Positions 18,942 through 26,961 are shown, counted from the first letter of the stretch. The stretch: DNA of 36,227 bases from Ruminococcaceae bacterium UBA6842 (GCA_002451855.1 DKDS01000087.1:1-36227); one strand, 5' to 3'. Numbers and translations are program-made. Notes: generated by a model from the sequence alone, not told the origin.

Positions 18942-18975
18942 ATAATCAGCTAATTGATGATTACAGCTTGATTAT
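18942..18975. promoter_or_regulatory. Inverted repeat upstream of the fucose operon, candidate operator
   Basis: The 255 bp between the carbohydrate operon and fucI contain ATAATCAGCT at 18942-18951 and AGCTTGATTAT at 18965-18975. These are complementary except for one bulged base. The repeat lies about 120 bp before fucI, where an operator for a DeoR-, GntR- or AraC-type fucose regulator would be expected. It could also fold in RNA. No clear promoter boxes or terminator were found in the gap, which is otherwise AT-rich and featureless. Confidence 0.35.
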
Positions 18976-19097
18976 GCTAAGGATATTTTGAAATGATTGC
19001 AGCATGGTTCTTTCGGGGTTTGTGAAAAATTGGAATTAAAAATTGCTGATACAGGAACTATAAATTCATTAATGATTGAAAATAGGAGGTTAAGATT

Positions 19098-20894
19098 ATG
19101 TCAGCAAACAGATATGTACAGGATTATCCGGTAATAGGTATAAGACCTACTATTGACGGGCGCAGGGGAGTTTTGGGTGTGCGAGAGTCCTTGGAGGACC
19201 AGACCATGAATATGGCGAAAGCCGCCGCAAAGCTTTTCACCGAAAACCTTAAATATTCAAACGGCGAGCCTGTAAAGGTAATTATTGCGGATACCACCAT
19301 AGGCAGAGTAGCCGAAGCCGCCGCCTGCGCGGATAAGTTCCGCAAGGCAGGCGTGGATATAACACTTACCGTAACACCCTGCTGGTGCTACGGCGCAGAA
19401 ACCATGGATATGGAAAAGGACACAATAAAGGCGGTTTGGGGCTTTAACGGCACAGAAAGACCCGGCGCCGTGTATTTGGCAAGTGTTCTTGCAACCCACG
19501 CTCAAAAGGGACTGCCTGCGTTCGGCATTTACGGTCACGATGTATGTGACGCGGACGATACCGAAATTCCCTCCGATGTTCGCGAGAAGCTGCTCCGTTT
19601 CGGCAGAGCGGCGGTAGCGGCGGCTACAATGCGCGGTAAATCCTATTTGCAGATAGGCTCTATCACAATGGGTATAGGCGGCTCTATTATAGATCCTCAT
19701 TTTATCGAGGATTACCTCGGTATGCGTGTCGAATCGGTAGATGAGGTGGAGATCATCCGCCGAATGACCGAGGGCATTTATGATGAAAAAGAGTATGAAA
19801 AGGCTCTTGAGTGGTCAAAGAAATATTGCAAAATGGGCTTTGATAAAAACCCCGAAAATCTGCAGAGAACAGATGAGCAGAAAAAAGAGGACTGGGAATT
19901 TACCGTTAAGATGTGCGTTATCATAAAAGACCTTATGAACGGTAACAAAAATCTTCCCAAAGGCTGCGAGGAGGAAGCGGTAGGTCACAACGCAATAGCC
20001 GCGGGCTTCCAGGGTCAGCGCCAGTGGACGGACTTTTACCCGAACTGCGATTTTCCCGAGGCGCTCCTTAATACCTCGTTCGATTGGAACGGGGCGAGAG
20101 AACCGTACATACTTGCAACCGAAAATGATGTTTTAAACGGACTTGGTATGCTGTTTATGAAACTGCTCACCAACCGCGCGCAGATGTTTGCCGATGTAAG
20201 AACCTGTTGGAACGGTAAATCCGTAAAAAGAGTAACAGGCTATGACCTTGAAGGTCACGCAAAAGAGGCGGACGGCTTTATCCACCTTATAAATTCGGGC
20301 GCTTGCTGTCTTGACGCAAGCGGCGCGGCAAAGGACGAAAACGGAAATGCTGTTATGAAGTCGTGGTATGATGTAACAGAGGCTGATCAAAAGGCTATTA
20401 TGGATAACACTACTTGGAACTATGCCGACCTCGGCTACTTCAGAGGCGGCGGATTCTCCTCCCGCTTTGAAACAAAGGCTGAAATGCCGGCAACAATGAT
20501 AAGACTGAACCTTGTAAAGGGTTTGGGACCTGTACTTCAGATAGTTGAGGGCTGGACGGTAGATTTGCCGACAGAGGTAAGCGATACACTCTGGAAGCGC
20601 ACCGATTACACTTGGCCCTGCACTTGGTTTACCCCAAGAGTTACGGGCAAGGGTGCGTTCAAGTCCGCTTATGATGTGATGAATAACTGGGGCGCAAACC
20701 ACGGCGCTATATCCTACGGACATATAGGTGCTGACCTTATAACACTTTGCTCCATTCTCCGTATTCCTGTTTGTATGCACAATGTACCGGAGGAGGATAT
20801 ATTCCGTCCGGCTGCCTGGAACGCATTCGGAATGGATAAAGAGGGCGCGGATTTCAGAGCCTGTGCAAACTACGGGGCAAGCTTTAAAAAGTAA
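19098..20894 (+). CDS. fucI: L-fucose isomerase
   Basis: This 598-residue enzyme interconverts L-fucose and L-fuculose with Mn2+ in the cytoplasm. Length and sequence follow FucI throughout: 'IGIRPTIDGRRGVLGVRESLE', 'TPCWCYGAETMD', 'FGIYGHDVCDADD' and 'QIGSITMGIGGSIIDP'. Metal and catalytic positions equivalent to E. coli Glu337, Asp361 and His528 are present as Glu342 ('LATENDVLNG'), Asp366 ('FADVRTCW') and His535 ('ANHGAISYGH'). Start: ATG 19098 with AGGAGG upstream. It is the first gene of a four-gene operon with the kinase, mutarotase and aldolase. The base composition is clearly richer in G+C than the preceding operon, which suggests a different origin or stronger codon selection. Confidence 0.97.
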   Translation: MSANRYVQDYPVIGIRPTIDGRRGVLGVRESLEDQTMNMAKAAAKLFTENLKYSNGEPVKVIIADTTIGRVAEAAACADKFRKAGVDITLTVTPCWCYGAETMDMEKDTIKAVWGFNGTERPGAVYLASVLATHAQKGLPAFGIYGHDVCDADDTEIPSDVREKLLRFGRAAVAAATMRGKSYLQIGSITMGIGGSIIDPHFIEDYLGMRVESVDEVEIIRRMTEGIYDEKEYEKALEWSKKYCKMGFDKNPENLQRTDEQKKEDWEFTVKMCVIIKDLMNGNKNLPKGCEEEAVGHNAIAAGFQGQRQWTDFYPNCDFPEALLNTSFDWNGAREPYILATENDVLNGLGMLFMKLLTNRAQMFADVRTCWNGKSVKRVTGYDLEGHAKEADGFIHLINSGACCLDASGAAKDENGNAVMKSWYDVTEADQKAIMDNTTWNYADLGYFRGGGFSSRFETKAEMPATMIRLNLVKGLGPVLQIVEGWTVDLPTEVSDTLWKRTDYTWPCTWFTPRVTGKGAFKSAYDVMNNWGANHGAISYGHIGADLITLCSILRIPVCMHNVPEEDIFRPAAWNAFGMDKEGADFRACANYGASFKK

Positions 20895-20910
20895 TTGACG
20901 GAGACAGCTT

Positions 20911-22374
20911 ATGAAAAAGGTATTGGCTTTTGATTTCGGCGCTTCAAGCGGCAGGGCTGTTTTAGCCTGCGTTTGCCGCGGTATGCTTAATGTAGAAGAA
21001 ATATACAGATTTAAAAATGAACCTGTTACCGTGAACGGCGGGATGTACTGGGATATATTAAGGCTGTTTCATGAAATAAAAAACGGTATCACGGCAGCCC
21101 TGCAAATCGGCGGCTTTGACGCTGTAAGTATTGATACATGGGGCGTTGATTTCGGTCTTATAGACAAGAACGGAGAGCTTTTGTCAAATCCCGTGCATTA
21201 CAGGGATAACCGTACCGAGGGTATCCAGAAAAAGGTGTTTAAAAAAATTTCAGAACAGGAAATCTATAAGCGCACGGGAATACAGTTTATGCGAATCAAT
21301 ACACTGTATCAGCTTATGTTTTTAAAGCTTAAAAGACCCGATTTATTGGCCGGGACCGATAAATTTCTTATGATACCTGATCTGTTAGCCTTTTTTCTGA
21401 CCGGTGAAAAAAGATGCGAAGTAAGCATAGCCGCCACAACAAATCTCTTAAATCCGTATACAAGAAACTGGGATTACGAGCTTATTGAAAAACTGGGTCT
21501 TCCGGTCGGTATTTTCCCCGAAATTACCGAGCCGGGCAAGGTTTACGGAATGCTTTCCGACGAGATATGCAATGAACTCGGCTGCAGAAGCGTGCCTGTT
21601 ATAGCCGTTGCCGAGCATGACACTGCCTCGGCTGTTGTGGCAAAGCCTTTATCAAATGAGAATTCTGTTTTTATAAGCAGCGGTACATGGAGCCTGTTCG
21701 GAATAGAAACCGATAAGCCGCTGATTGAGGCTTCGGACAGTGGCTTTACAAATGAATGCGGCTACGAAAATAAAATATGCCATATTAAAAACATTATGGG
21801 GCTTTGGCTGCTTCAGGAAACACGCCGTCAGTGGAAACGGGAGGGCAGGGAAGTAAGCTTTGACGAAATGGAAAAAGCCGCACTTTCGGCAAAACCGTTT
21901 AAAGCTTTTATAAACCCTGAAGATCCTATGTTTGAAGCGGCGGGAAATATGCCGCAGCGAATACGGAAATACTGTAAAAAAACAGGTCAGCCCGTACCTG
22001 AAAACGACGCTGAAATTCTCCGCTGTATTTACGACAGCCTTGCTATGAAATACAGGCAATCGCTGATTGAACTGAGCCGTGAAACGGGCACCCTCTATAA
22101 ACAGCTTAATATTTTCGGCGGCGGAATTAAGGATAAGCTTTTGTGTCAGCTTACCGCCGATGCGTGCGGAATACCCGTTATTGCCGGTCCTACCGAGGCT
22201 ACCGTTATAGGCAATGTTAAAGTTGCTTTGTCCGCACTCGGCGAGCTTAATATTTCGGAAATATCGGATTATGCGGAGCAAACCGAATACTGTCCCGACG
22301 GCGGCAACATATGGCGGGATTATGACGAAATATATCAAAATATTTTATTAAAGGCAGGTAAAGGCAATGCTTAA
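20911..22374 (+). CDS. fucK: FGGY sugar kinase of rhamnulokinase type, probable L-fuculokinase
   Basis: This 487-residue FGGY kinase is predicted to make L-fuculose-1-phosphate. The sequence pattern is that of RhaB rather than classical FucK: 'AFDFGASSGRAVLA', 'SIDTWGVDFGLID', 'HYRDNRTEGI', 'VAVAEHDTASAV' (Asp237 at the expected catalytic-base position), 'FISSGTWSLFGIET' and 'IKNIMGLWLLQETRRQW'. Position between fucI and fucU/fucA argues that fuculose is the real substrate; dual use with rhamnulose is possible. It starts 16 bp after fucI behind GGAG and overlaps fucU by 8 bp. The symbol is assigned by context, and a similarity search would probably label it rhaB. Confidence 0.85.
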   Translation: MKKVLAFDFGASSGRAVLACVCRGMLNVEEIYRFKNEPVTVNGGMYWDILRLFHEIKNGITAALQIGGFDAVSIDTWGVDFGLIDKNGELLSNPVHYRDNRTEGIQKKVFKKISEQEIYKRTGIQFMRINTLYQLMFLKLKRPDLLAGTDKFLMIPDLLAFFLTGEKRCEVSIAATTNLLNPYTRNWDYELIEKLGLPVGIFPEITEPGKVYGMLSDEICNELGCRSVPVIAVAEHDTASAVVAKPLSNENSVFISSGTWSLFGIETDKPLIEASDSGFTNECGYENKICHIKNIMGLWLLQETRRQWKREGREVSFDEMEKAALSAKPFKAFINPEDPMFEAAGNMPQRIRKYCKKTGQPVPENDAEILRCIYDSLAMKYRQSLIELSRETGTLYKQLNIFGGGIKDKLLCQLTADACGIPVIAGPTEATVIGNVKVALSALGELNISEISDYAEQTEYCPDGGNIWRDYDEIYQNILLKAGKGNA

Positions 22375-22804
22375 AGGAATACCGAAAATTTTATCACCTG
22401 AGCTTTTAAAGGTACTGTGCGAAATGGGACACAGCGACCGTCTTGTTATTGCCGACGGTAATTTTCCGAGCGAAAGTATGGGTAAAAACGCTAAAGTTAT
22501 ACGGTGCGACGGTCACGGCGTGCCGGAGCTTTTAGAGGCAATATTAACCGTTTTTCCGCTTGATACATATGTTGAGGCTCCCGTTTCACTGATGCAGGTA
22601 ATGCCCGGTGACAATGCGGAAACTCCCATATGGGATGAATATAAGGAGATAATATCGAAGTATGACGAACGGGGAGAAAAGGCAATAGGTCAGACAGAGC
22701 GCTTTGCTTTTTATGACGAGGCCAAAACCGCGTATGCGATCATAGCCACCGGAGAATCTGCTTTGTATGCTAACATTATGCTTCAAAAGGGCGTTGTAAA
22801 ATAA
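22367..22804 (+). CDS. fucU: L-fucose mutarotase
   Basis: This 145-residue RbsD/FucU-family protein interconverts alpha- and beta-L-fucose, providing the anomer used by the isomerase. The N-terminus 'LLKVLCEMGHSDRLVIADGNFP' contains the conserved His22 and Asp residues. 'RCDGHGVPELLEAIL' and 'RFAFYDEAKTAYAIIATGE' are the other family blocks. Size equals that of the E. coli protein. It overlaps the kinase gene end (start 22367, kinase stop 22372-22374), so the two are translationally coupled, and fucA follows 15 bp downstream. Confidence 0.93.
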   Translation: MLKGIPKILSPELLKVLCEMGHSDRLVIADGNFPSESMGKNAKVIRCDGHGVPELLEAILTVFPLDTYVEAPVSLMQVMPGDNAETPIWDEYKEIISKYDERGEKAIGQTERFAFYDEAKTAYAIIATGESALYANIMLQKGVVK

Positions 22805-22819
22805 GGAGAAATACAGAAA

Positions 22820-23500
22820 ATGAATTATCAGGAAATAAGAGAACAAATATGCGATGTGTGCCATAAGATGTGGCAACTCGGTTGGGTTGCGGCTAACGAC
22901 GGCAATGTATCGGTAAAGCTGTCGGACGGCAACTTTTTGGTAACACCGACAGGCATATCAAAGAGCTTTATAACTCCCGAAAAGCTTGTTATTATCGACA
23001 AGGATATGAATATTGTAGAGGCAGAAGGTAATTACAAGCCCTCAAGCGAGATTAAAATGCATATGCGTTGCTATACCGAGCGCGACGATGTGGGCGCGGT
23101 AGTTCACGCCCATCCGCCGACAGCTACGGGATATGCGGTTGCAGGTAAAAGCCTTGATGAGTACAGTATGATTGAAACCGTAATCGCGATAGGCTCAATA
23201 CCGCTTACTCCCTACGGTACACCTTCTACAAACGAGGTTCCGGAGGCAATAGCGCCGTATCTTGCGGAACACGATGTACTTCTGCTTCAAAACCACGGAG
23301 CATTGACTGTGGGGTGCGACCTTATAACCGCATATTACCGGATGGAAACGCTTGAGCTTTTTGCAAAGATTTCCTTAAATGCTAATCTTTTAGGCGGAGC
23401 TAAGGAAATTCCTAAAGAGCAGATAGACAAGCTCTTGTATCTGAGGGATAATTACTACCATGTTACGGGTAAACACCCGGGGTATAAGCATTACAATTAA
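22820..23500 (+). CDS. fucA: L-fuculose-1-phosphate aldolase
   Basis: This 226-residue class II zinc aldolase splits L-fuculose-1-phosphate into dihydroxyacetone phosphate and L-lactaldehyde. The family motifs are present: 'AANDGNVSVKL', 'TPTGISKSF', Glu77 in 'KPSSEIKMHM', His96 and His98 in 'VVHAHPPTATGYA', and His159 in 'LLQNHGALTVG'. They match the Glu73/His92/His94/His155 set of E. coli FucA. AAGGAG precedes ATG 22820. No lactaldehyde reductase (fucO) or fucose permease follows. A decayed second copy of the 3' half lies about 1.05 kb downstream. Confidence 0.95.
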   Translation: MNYQEIREQICDVCHKMWQLGWVAANDGNVSVKLSDGNFLVTPTGISKSFITPEKLVIIDKDMNIVEAEGNYKPSSEIKMHMRCYTERDDVGAVVHAHPPTATGYAVAGKSLDEYSMIETVIAIGSIPLTPYGTPSTNEVPEAIAPYLAEHDVLLLQNHGALTVGCDLITAYYRMETLELFAKISLNANLLGGAKEIPKEQIDKLLYLRDNYYHVTGKHPGYKHYN

Positions 23501-23661
23501 GGAAAATTTTCTTATTTTAGAGGGAAAACTTAGTTTTAGATTTTGGCATATATGGACTAAATTATACGGCAATAAAGTATGGGAAAGTCAATTAAAGCAT
23601 AAATTACAAACCAATAAGATAAAGTGTTAAAACATATATAACTATAAGGAGTAATGTTGGT

Positions 23662-24489
23662 ATGAAGCTACAGTATTTGGGCACGGCGGCAGCTGAAGGA
23701 TTTCCGGGAATGTTTTGCAGCTGCGCTGCATGTGAACGGGCGCGAAAAGCCGGTGGAAAAAATATTCGTACGCGTTCACAGGCAGTAATAGACGATTGCC
23801 TGCTTATAGATTTCCCTGCAGATACATATCATCATGTTTTGACGCATGGTTTAGCGCTTGAAAAAATACAGCACTGCATAATAACTCATTCGCATAGCGA
23901 CCACTTTTATCCTGCCGATTTAGAAATGCGCAATACCGGATTTGCTCATTTACAAAAGAAAACAGCTTTTAATATTTACGGCTGGACGGATGTGTATGAG
24001 AAAACAAAAGAAATTATAACGCGATGTTCTATGAATGAGCGTGTTGTAGCACATTTAATCAAACCGTTTTAGAACTTTTCAGTTGGAAATTACAGTATTA
24101 TGCCGTTACCGGCATATCATGATTCCAAATCCTCGGCGGTTATATATGCAATTAATGATGAAAAATCCACATTACTTTATGCGCATGATACTGGTATGCT
24201 GAGAGACGAGGTATGGGAATGGCTTGAAAACAGCGGAATGTATTTTAATTTTGTATCGCTTGATTGTACAGGCGGCATTTTAACCGGTTGGGAAATCGGT
24301 CATATGGGGATAGATACCTGCTGTAAATTTGCTGACAGGCTTAAACAAACCGGAAATGCGGACGACGCAACAAAGTTTTGTTTAAATCACTTTTCGCATA
24401 ACTGCCTTGCAGATTATGATGATATAATACCATATGCTCAAAAATTCGGATTTGATGTTTCTTTTGACGGAAAAACAGTTGTTTTTTAA
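23662..24489 (+). pseudogene. PhnP-like metallo-beta-lactamase-fold hydrolase, interrupted by an in-frame TAG
   Basis: Both halves lie in the same frame and together make about 275 codons, with a TAG at codon 137 (24070-24072). The first half has 'LGTAAAEGFPGMFCSCAAC', whose Cys19, Cys21 and Cys24 match the extra zinc site of PhnP-type phosphodiesterases, and the metal motif 'THSHSDH' (His76, His78, Asp80, His81). The second half has 'LLYAHDTGML', 'LDCTGG' and a terminal 'LNHFSHN' metal-binding segment. No frameshift is seen, so a single nonsense change (probably GAG or GAA to TAG, from context) broke the gene recently, or a sequencing error occurred. TAG is a normal stop for several neighbouring genes, so readthrough is unlikely. 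AAGGAG at 23646-23651 still precedes the ATG. The 161 bp upstream of it hold no clear terminator or promoter. Confidence 0.75.
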
Positions 24490-24550
24490 GAATTATAATT
24501 TTAGTGTGGTAGAAAGATTAAATACTGTTGAGATATTATTGCATTCTTTA

Positions 24551-24873
24551 GCGACTGTTGTAATAGGAATACTTATAGGCGACGGGTGTATGCGGCACAC
24601 CTTCTGCAAACAAGTTTTCGGAGGCAATAGCGCCGTATCTTGCTGAGTGCGATGTATTATTACCCGGAAACCACGGGGCACTGACTGTCGGTTGTGACTT
24701 TATAACTACATGGAAACGCTTGGGCTTTTTGCAAAAATTTCCTTAAATGCTCATCATTTAGGTGCTGCTGAAGAAATCTCTAAAGAGCAGATAGACAAGA
24801 TATTGTATCTAAGGAATAATTACTATCATATTACGGGTAAGCACCTGAGCTATAAGCATTATAATAAGGCTTA
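24551..24873 (+). pseudogene. Decayed 3' half of a second fucA
   Basis: This stretch aligns by eye with fucA bases about 23175-23500 at most positions. Shared blocks include GGAGGCAATAGCGCCGTATC, AACCACGG, ATTTCCTTAAATGCT, AAAGAGCAGATAGACAAG and the end TATAAGCATTA. The copy lacks the first half of the gene. It has lost about 10 bp (around 24713, where fucA reads ATATTACCGG before TGGAAACGC) and carries further frame-breaking changes. It is therefore non-functional. It lies just after the broken MBL gene, suggesting an old duplication of the fucA end with material inserted or lost between the copies. Confidence 0.85.
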
Positions 24874-24969
24874 ATAAGATATTCCAAGTAAAATATTTGC
24901 AAAATAGCATTACAATTCTAAAAACAACCAAAATTTTAATGATTTTAAAAAAGAGAGGGAAAAAATCAG

Positions 24970-25527
24970 ATGATTACAAACCATATGTTTGATTTTACAG
25001 TAGAAAAGGTTAAGGCAAAATATAAGAATTCAGACGGAGACTGTAATACAGTGATTTTGCAATTTATATATTGCAGAGTTGCGAGGGATAAGGTATATGT
25101 ATGGCTTACCTCTGAAGACAAGGTAAATCTTGTTGAAGTCAAGGGTAATATGGGACGCTATTCGGTCGGACTTGATTCCCAAGAGGATATTTTAAACTAC
25201 ATAGATGAATACTTAACAAAAGACGGATATGCAGAAGATTTGAAAATTGATTATGACTATGATGAAGAAGAATTCAAAAGAAAAATTGATGTTTTTGAAT
25301 TTTCTGAAAATGATGAGGACTGTATTAAAAACAAGTCGTTATCAGGCAAGTATGAATTTTGGATTGATGAAAACGAAAAATACTACACCAATATATACTT
25401 GCTTCAAAAGAGTACTGGAGATATGCGTCTTGCGGCAAAGCTTATAAATAACACTTCGTACGATTATGAGGAATATTGCGCCAACAATATTAGTAATGCT
25501 ACAGAATATTTCTTTGATAAAGTATAG
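24970..25527 (+). CDS. Acidic hypothetical protein
   Basis: This 185-residue protein is not recognised. It is strongly acidic and rich in Asp, Glu, Tyr and Lys ('KIDYDYDEEEFKRKIDVFEF'), with alternating beta-like and helical stretches, no signal peptide and no membrane segment. A purine-rich GAGAGGG site precedes ATG 24970. It sits between the fucA remnant and the recombinase cluster and reads in the same direction. Small acidic proteins next to mobile genes can be immunity, anti-defence or antitoxin proteins, but no motif supports any of these here. Codon use looks like a real gene. Confidence 0.6.
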   Translation: MITNHMFDFTVEKVKAKYKNSDGDCNTVILQFIYCRVARDKVYVWLTSEDKVNLVEVKGNMGRYSVGLDSQEDILNYIDEYLTKDGYAEDLKIDYDYDEEEFKRKIDVFEFSENDEDCIKNKSLSGKYEFWIDENEKYYTNIYLLQKSTGDMRLAAKLINNTSYDYEEYCANNISNATEYFFDKV

Positions 25528-25539
25528 CCGTAAAAAGCA

Positions 25540-25573
25540 CATTTATTCATGAACGATAGCGAGGGAATAAATG
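25540..25573. repeat. Inverted repeat, 9 bp arms
   Basis: CATTTATTC at 25540-25548 and GAATAAATG at 25565-25573 are perfect inverted copies separated by 16 bp. There is no T-run after either arm, so it is not a simple terminator for the hypothetical gene that ends 12 bp earlier. It lies about 270 bp upstream of a tyrosine recombinase gene and could be a recombinase or regulator binding site; this is only positional inference. Confidence 0.4.
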
Positions 25574-25609
25574 GGCGAGAAGACGGCAAAGGGATTTTTA
25601 AGTGAAAAC

Positions 25610-25637
25610 TTGACGCTTTAAATTTTTAAAATATAAT
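25610..25637 (+). promoter_or_regulatory. Strong sigma-A promoter upstream of the tyrosine recombinase
   Basis: TTGACG (25610-25615), a 16-bp spacer, and TATAAT (25632-25637) form a near-consensus vegetative promoter. A second TATAAT occurs at 25643-25648. Transcription would begin near 25644 and immediately run into the hairpin terminator at 25656-25694. No gene fits between the promoter and that terminator. Confidence 0.7.
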
Positions 25638-25655
25638 AACGGTATAATACTTTTC

Positions 25656-25694
25656 ATCCTGTCTTTATTTTGAAATAAGGACAGGATTTTTTTA
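25656..25694 (+). terminator. Intrinsic terminator or attenuator in the leader of the tyrosine recombinase
   Basis: ATCCTGTCTTTATT pairs with AATAAGGACAGGAT (one G-U pair) and is followed by seven or more T residues. It is a textbook intrinsic terminator. Because it lies about 12 bp after the predicted start site of the promoter at 25610-25637, it probably limits recombinase transcription rather than ending an upstream gene, although it may also stop readthrough from the gene ending at 25527. Confidence 0.8.
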
Positions 25695-25722
25695 TTTTTA
25701 ATATTCTAAGGTGGTGAAAATT

Positions 25723-25809
25723 ATGTTATAAAGATTAGAAATCAGATTAAAATTTACGGTTGAGTCTGCGGAGAATGTGTCCGAGTGTGACTCCCGAAGC
25801 TTTGCTTAA
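25723..25809 (+). other. Minimal ORF (ATG-TTA-TAA) or a broken small leader gene
   Basis: A very good ribosome binding site (AAGGTGGTGA, 25708-25717) is followed by ATG TTA TAA at 25723-25731. After the TAA the same frame stays open for 25 codons to a TAA at 25807-25809. This is either a two-codon regulatory minigene in the recombinase leader or a 28-codon gene with a nonsense codon at position 3. The recombinase ATG is 31 bp beyond the second stop. Confidence 0.35.
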
Positions 25810-25840
25810 TGACAAAATAAAACGAGAAAGGAGGGATTTT

Positions 25841-26881
25841 ATGAGCAAACACAGAGGAAGAAAAAGAAGTAATTACATATCAGAGAGGGATAGAATAATG
25901 CATAATTTGAATGAGCTTTTTGTACCGGGGACAAAGAAGAACAATGCGGAAAGGTATCAGATAAGGAGCTATAAAAGCCTTGAAAACTATAAAAATATTG
26001 CCGGAAGATTTATAGATTACTGCGAGAAAGAGAACATAAAAACAGTGTCTGCAATGGAAAATATGATACCGGAATATTTACTTCTTAAAAAAGAGGAGGG
26101 CTGTTCGAACGCTACATATAAAACATACCGCACCGGACTTTCAAGGGCATTTAAAATAGACGCTGCCGAAATTCAAAGGAATGTTGATATACTTTCCCGC
26201 GGCAAAATAAACTTCACATTAAGGCGGGAAGACCTTAAACGCTCAAGAAATTATTACTTTAAAAACAGAATTAACGATACCGAGAAAGGGACAATGGCTT
26301 ACGAAATAAGAATTGTTTGTGAATCGACAGGTCTAAGACGGGCGGAGCTTGAAAGCGTATGCCCACAGCATTTTTTCTATGACGATACAGACGATAAATA
26401 CAAAATATTTCTTACCGCTTCAAAAGAAGCAAGAGAAAAAACGGGATACAAAAGAGTTGACTGCAAGGGCGGAAGAGACAGAACTGTTGAAATATTAAAC
26501 GATAAAGAAGCAATAGATATAATTAAAAAATGGTGCAGGGATAAACCGTATGACGAACCGATTTTGAAGAATAAACACATAAGCAGAAGTCAGGATATAC
26601 ACAGCTATAGGGCGGTGTATGCCAACAGGCTGTATACGAAATATGCAAGACCCGTAAGTGAAATAGACGAAAGGAAACGAATACCGGCGCAGAGAAAAAG
26701 TAAATCAAGGGATGGTACGGTTTCACCGATAATAAGACTGAAGGGCGATTTGAACGGTGTTGTACTTGACCGTGAAGTCTGCCGAACCGTGAGCCGAAAC
26801 CTCGGACACAACAGGGAAGAAATTTTCGGTGCTTCGTACTTTAGAAAGGACCAAATACCAAAGGAAATGATAACATTATAA
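25841..26881 (+). CDS. Tyrosine recombinase / site-specific integrase
   Basis: This 346-residue phage-integrase-family protein cuts and rejoins DNA through a 3'-phosphotyrosine. Residues about 30-120 form the SAM-like core-binding domain ('SLENYKNIAGRFIDYC'). The catalytic domain shows Arg166 in 'STGLRRAEL', a beta-hairpin Lys region 'VDCKGGRDRTV', His254 and Arg257 in 'DIHSYR', His323 in 'NLGHNRE', and the nucleophile Tyr333 in 'GASYFRKD'. All key residues are present, so the enzyme looks intact. ATG 25841 is chosen because it has a perfect AAAGGAGGG site; the longer frame from TTG 25760 has none. The very basic start (MSKHRGRKRS) is typical of DNA-binding proteins. No excisionase or conjugation genes adjoin it. 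Confidence 0.85.
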   Translation: MSKHRGRKRSNYISERDRIMHNLNELFVPGTKKNNAERYQIRSYKSLENYKNIAGRFIDYCEKENIKTVSAMENMIPEYLLLKKEEGCSNATYKTYRTGLSRAFKIDAAEIQRNVDILSRGKINFTLRREDLKRSRNYYFKNRINDTEKGTMAYEIRIVCESTGLRRAELESVCPQHFFYDDTDDKYKIFLTASKEAREKTGYKRVDCKGGRDRTVEILNDKEAIDIIKKWCRDKPYDEPILKNKHISRSQDIHSYRAVYANRLYTKYARPVSEIDERKRIPAQRKSKSRDGTVSPIIRLKGDLNGVVLDREVCRTVSRNLGHNREEIFGASYFRKDQIPKEMITL

Positions 26882-26883
26882 AA

Positions 26884-26924
26884 AAATGCGGTTGACGGCT
26901 TATACTTCATCAACTGCATTTTTA
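26884..26924 (+). terminator. Intrinsic terminator after the tyrosine recombinase
   Basis: AAATGCGGTTGA (26884-26895) pairs over 12 bp (one G-U) with TCAACTGCATTT (26910-26921), followed by TT. It begins just after the recombinase stop codon and clearly ends that transcript. Confidence 0.8.
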
Positions 26925-26961
26925 CGAGATATACATTGCTTGGGATAGTGATTTCTTTTTA

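Noticed and set aside
19257..22338. Long antisense reading frames across fucI and fucK
   Set aside because: They mirror GC-richer codon bias of strongly supported genes, lack ribosome sites and give Cys/Arg/Tyr-rich non-protein-like sequences.
24070..24072. UAG read through as pyrrolysine or another amino acid in the MBL gene
   Set aside because: TAG ends several neighbouring genes normally, no downstream recoding structure is evident, and a Glu-to-stop change explains it simply.
24434..24646. 70-codon frame after the MBL gene
   Set aside because: It covers the end of the MBL gene in another frame and the decayed fucA copy; it is not a gene of its own.
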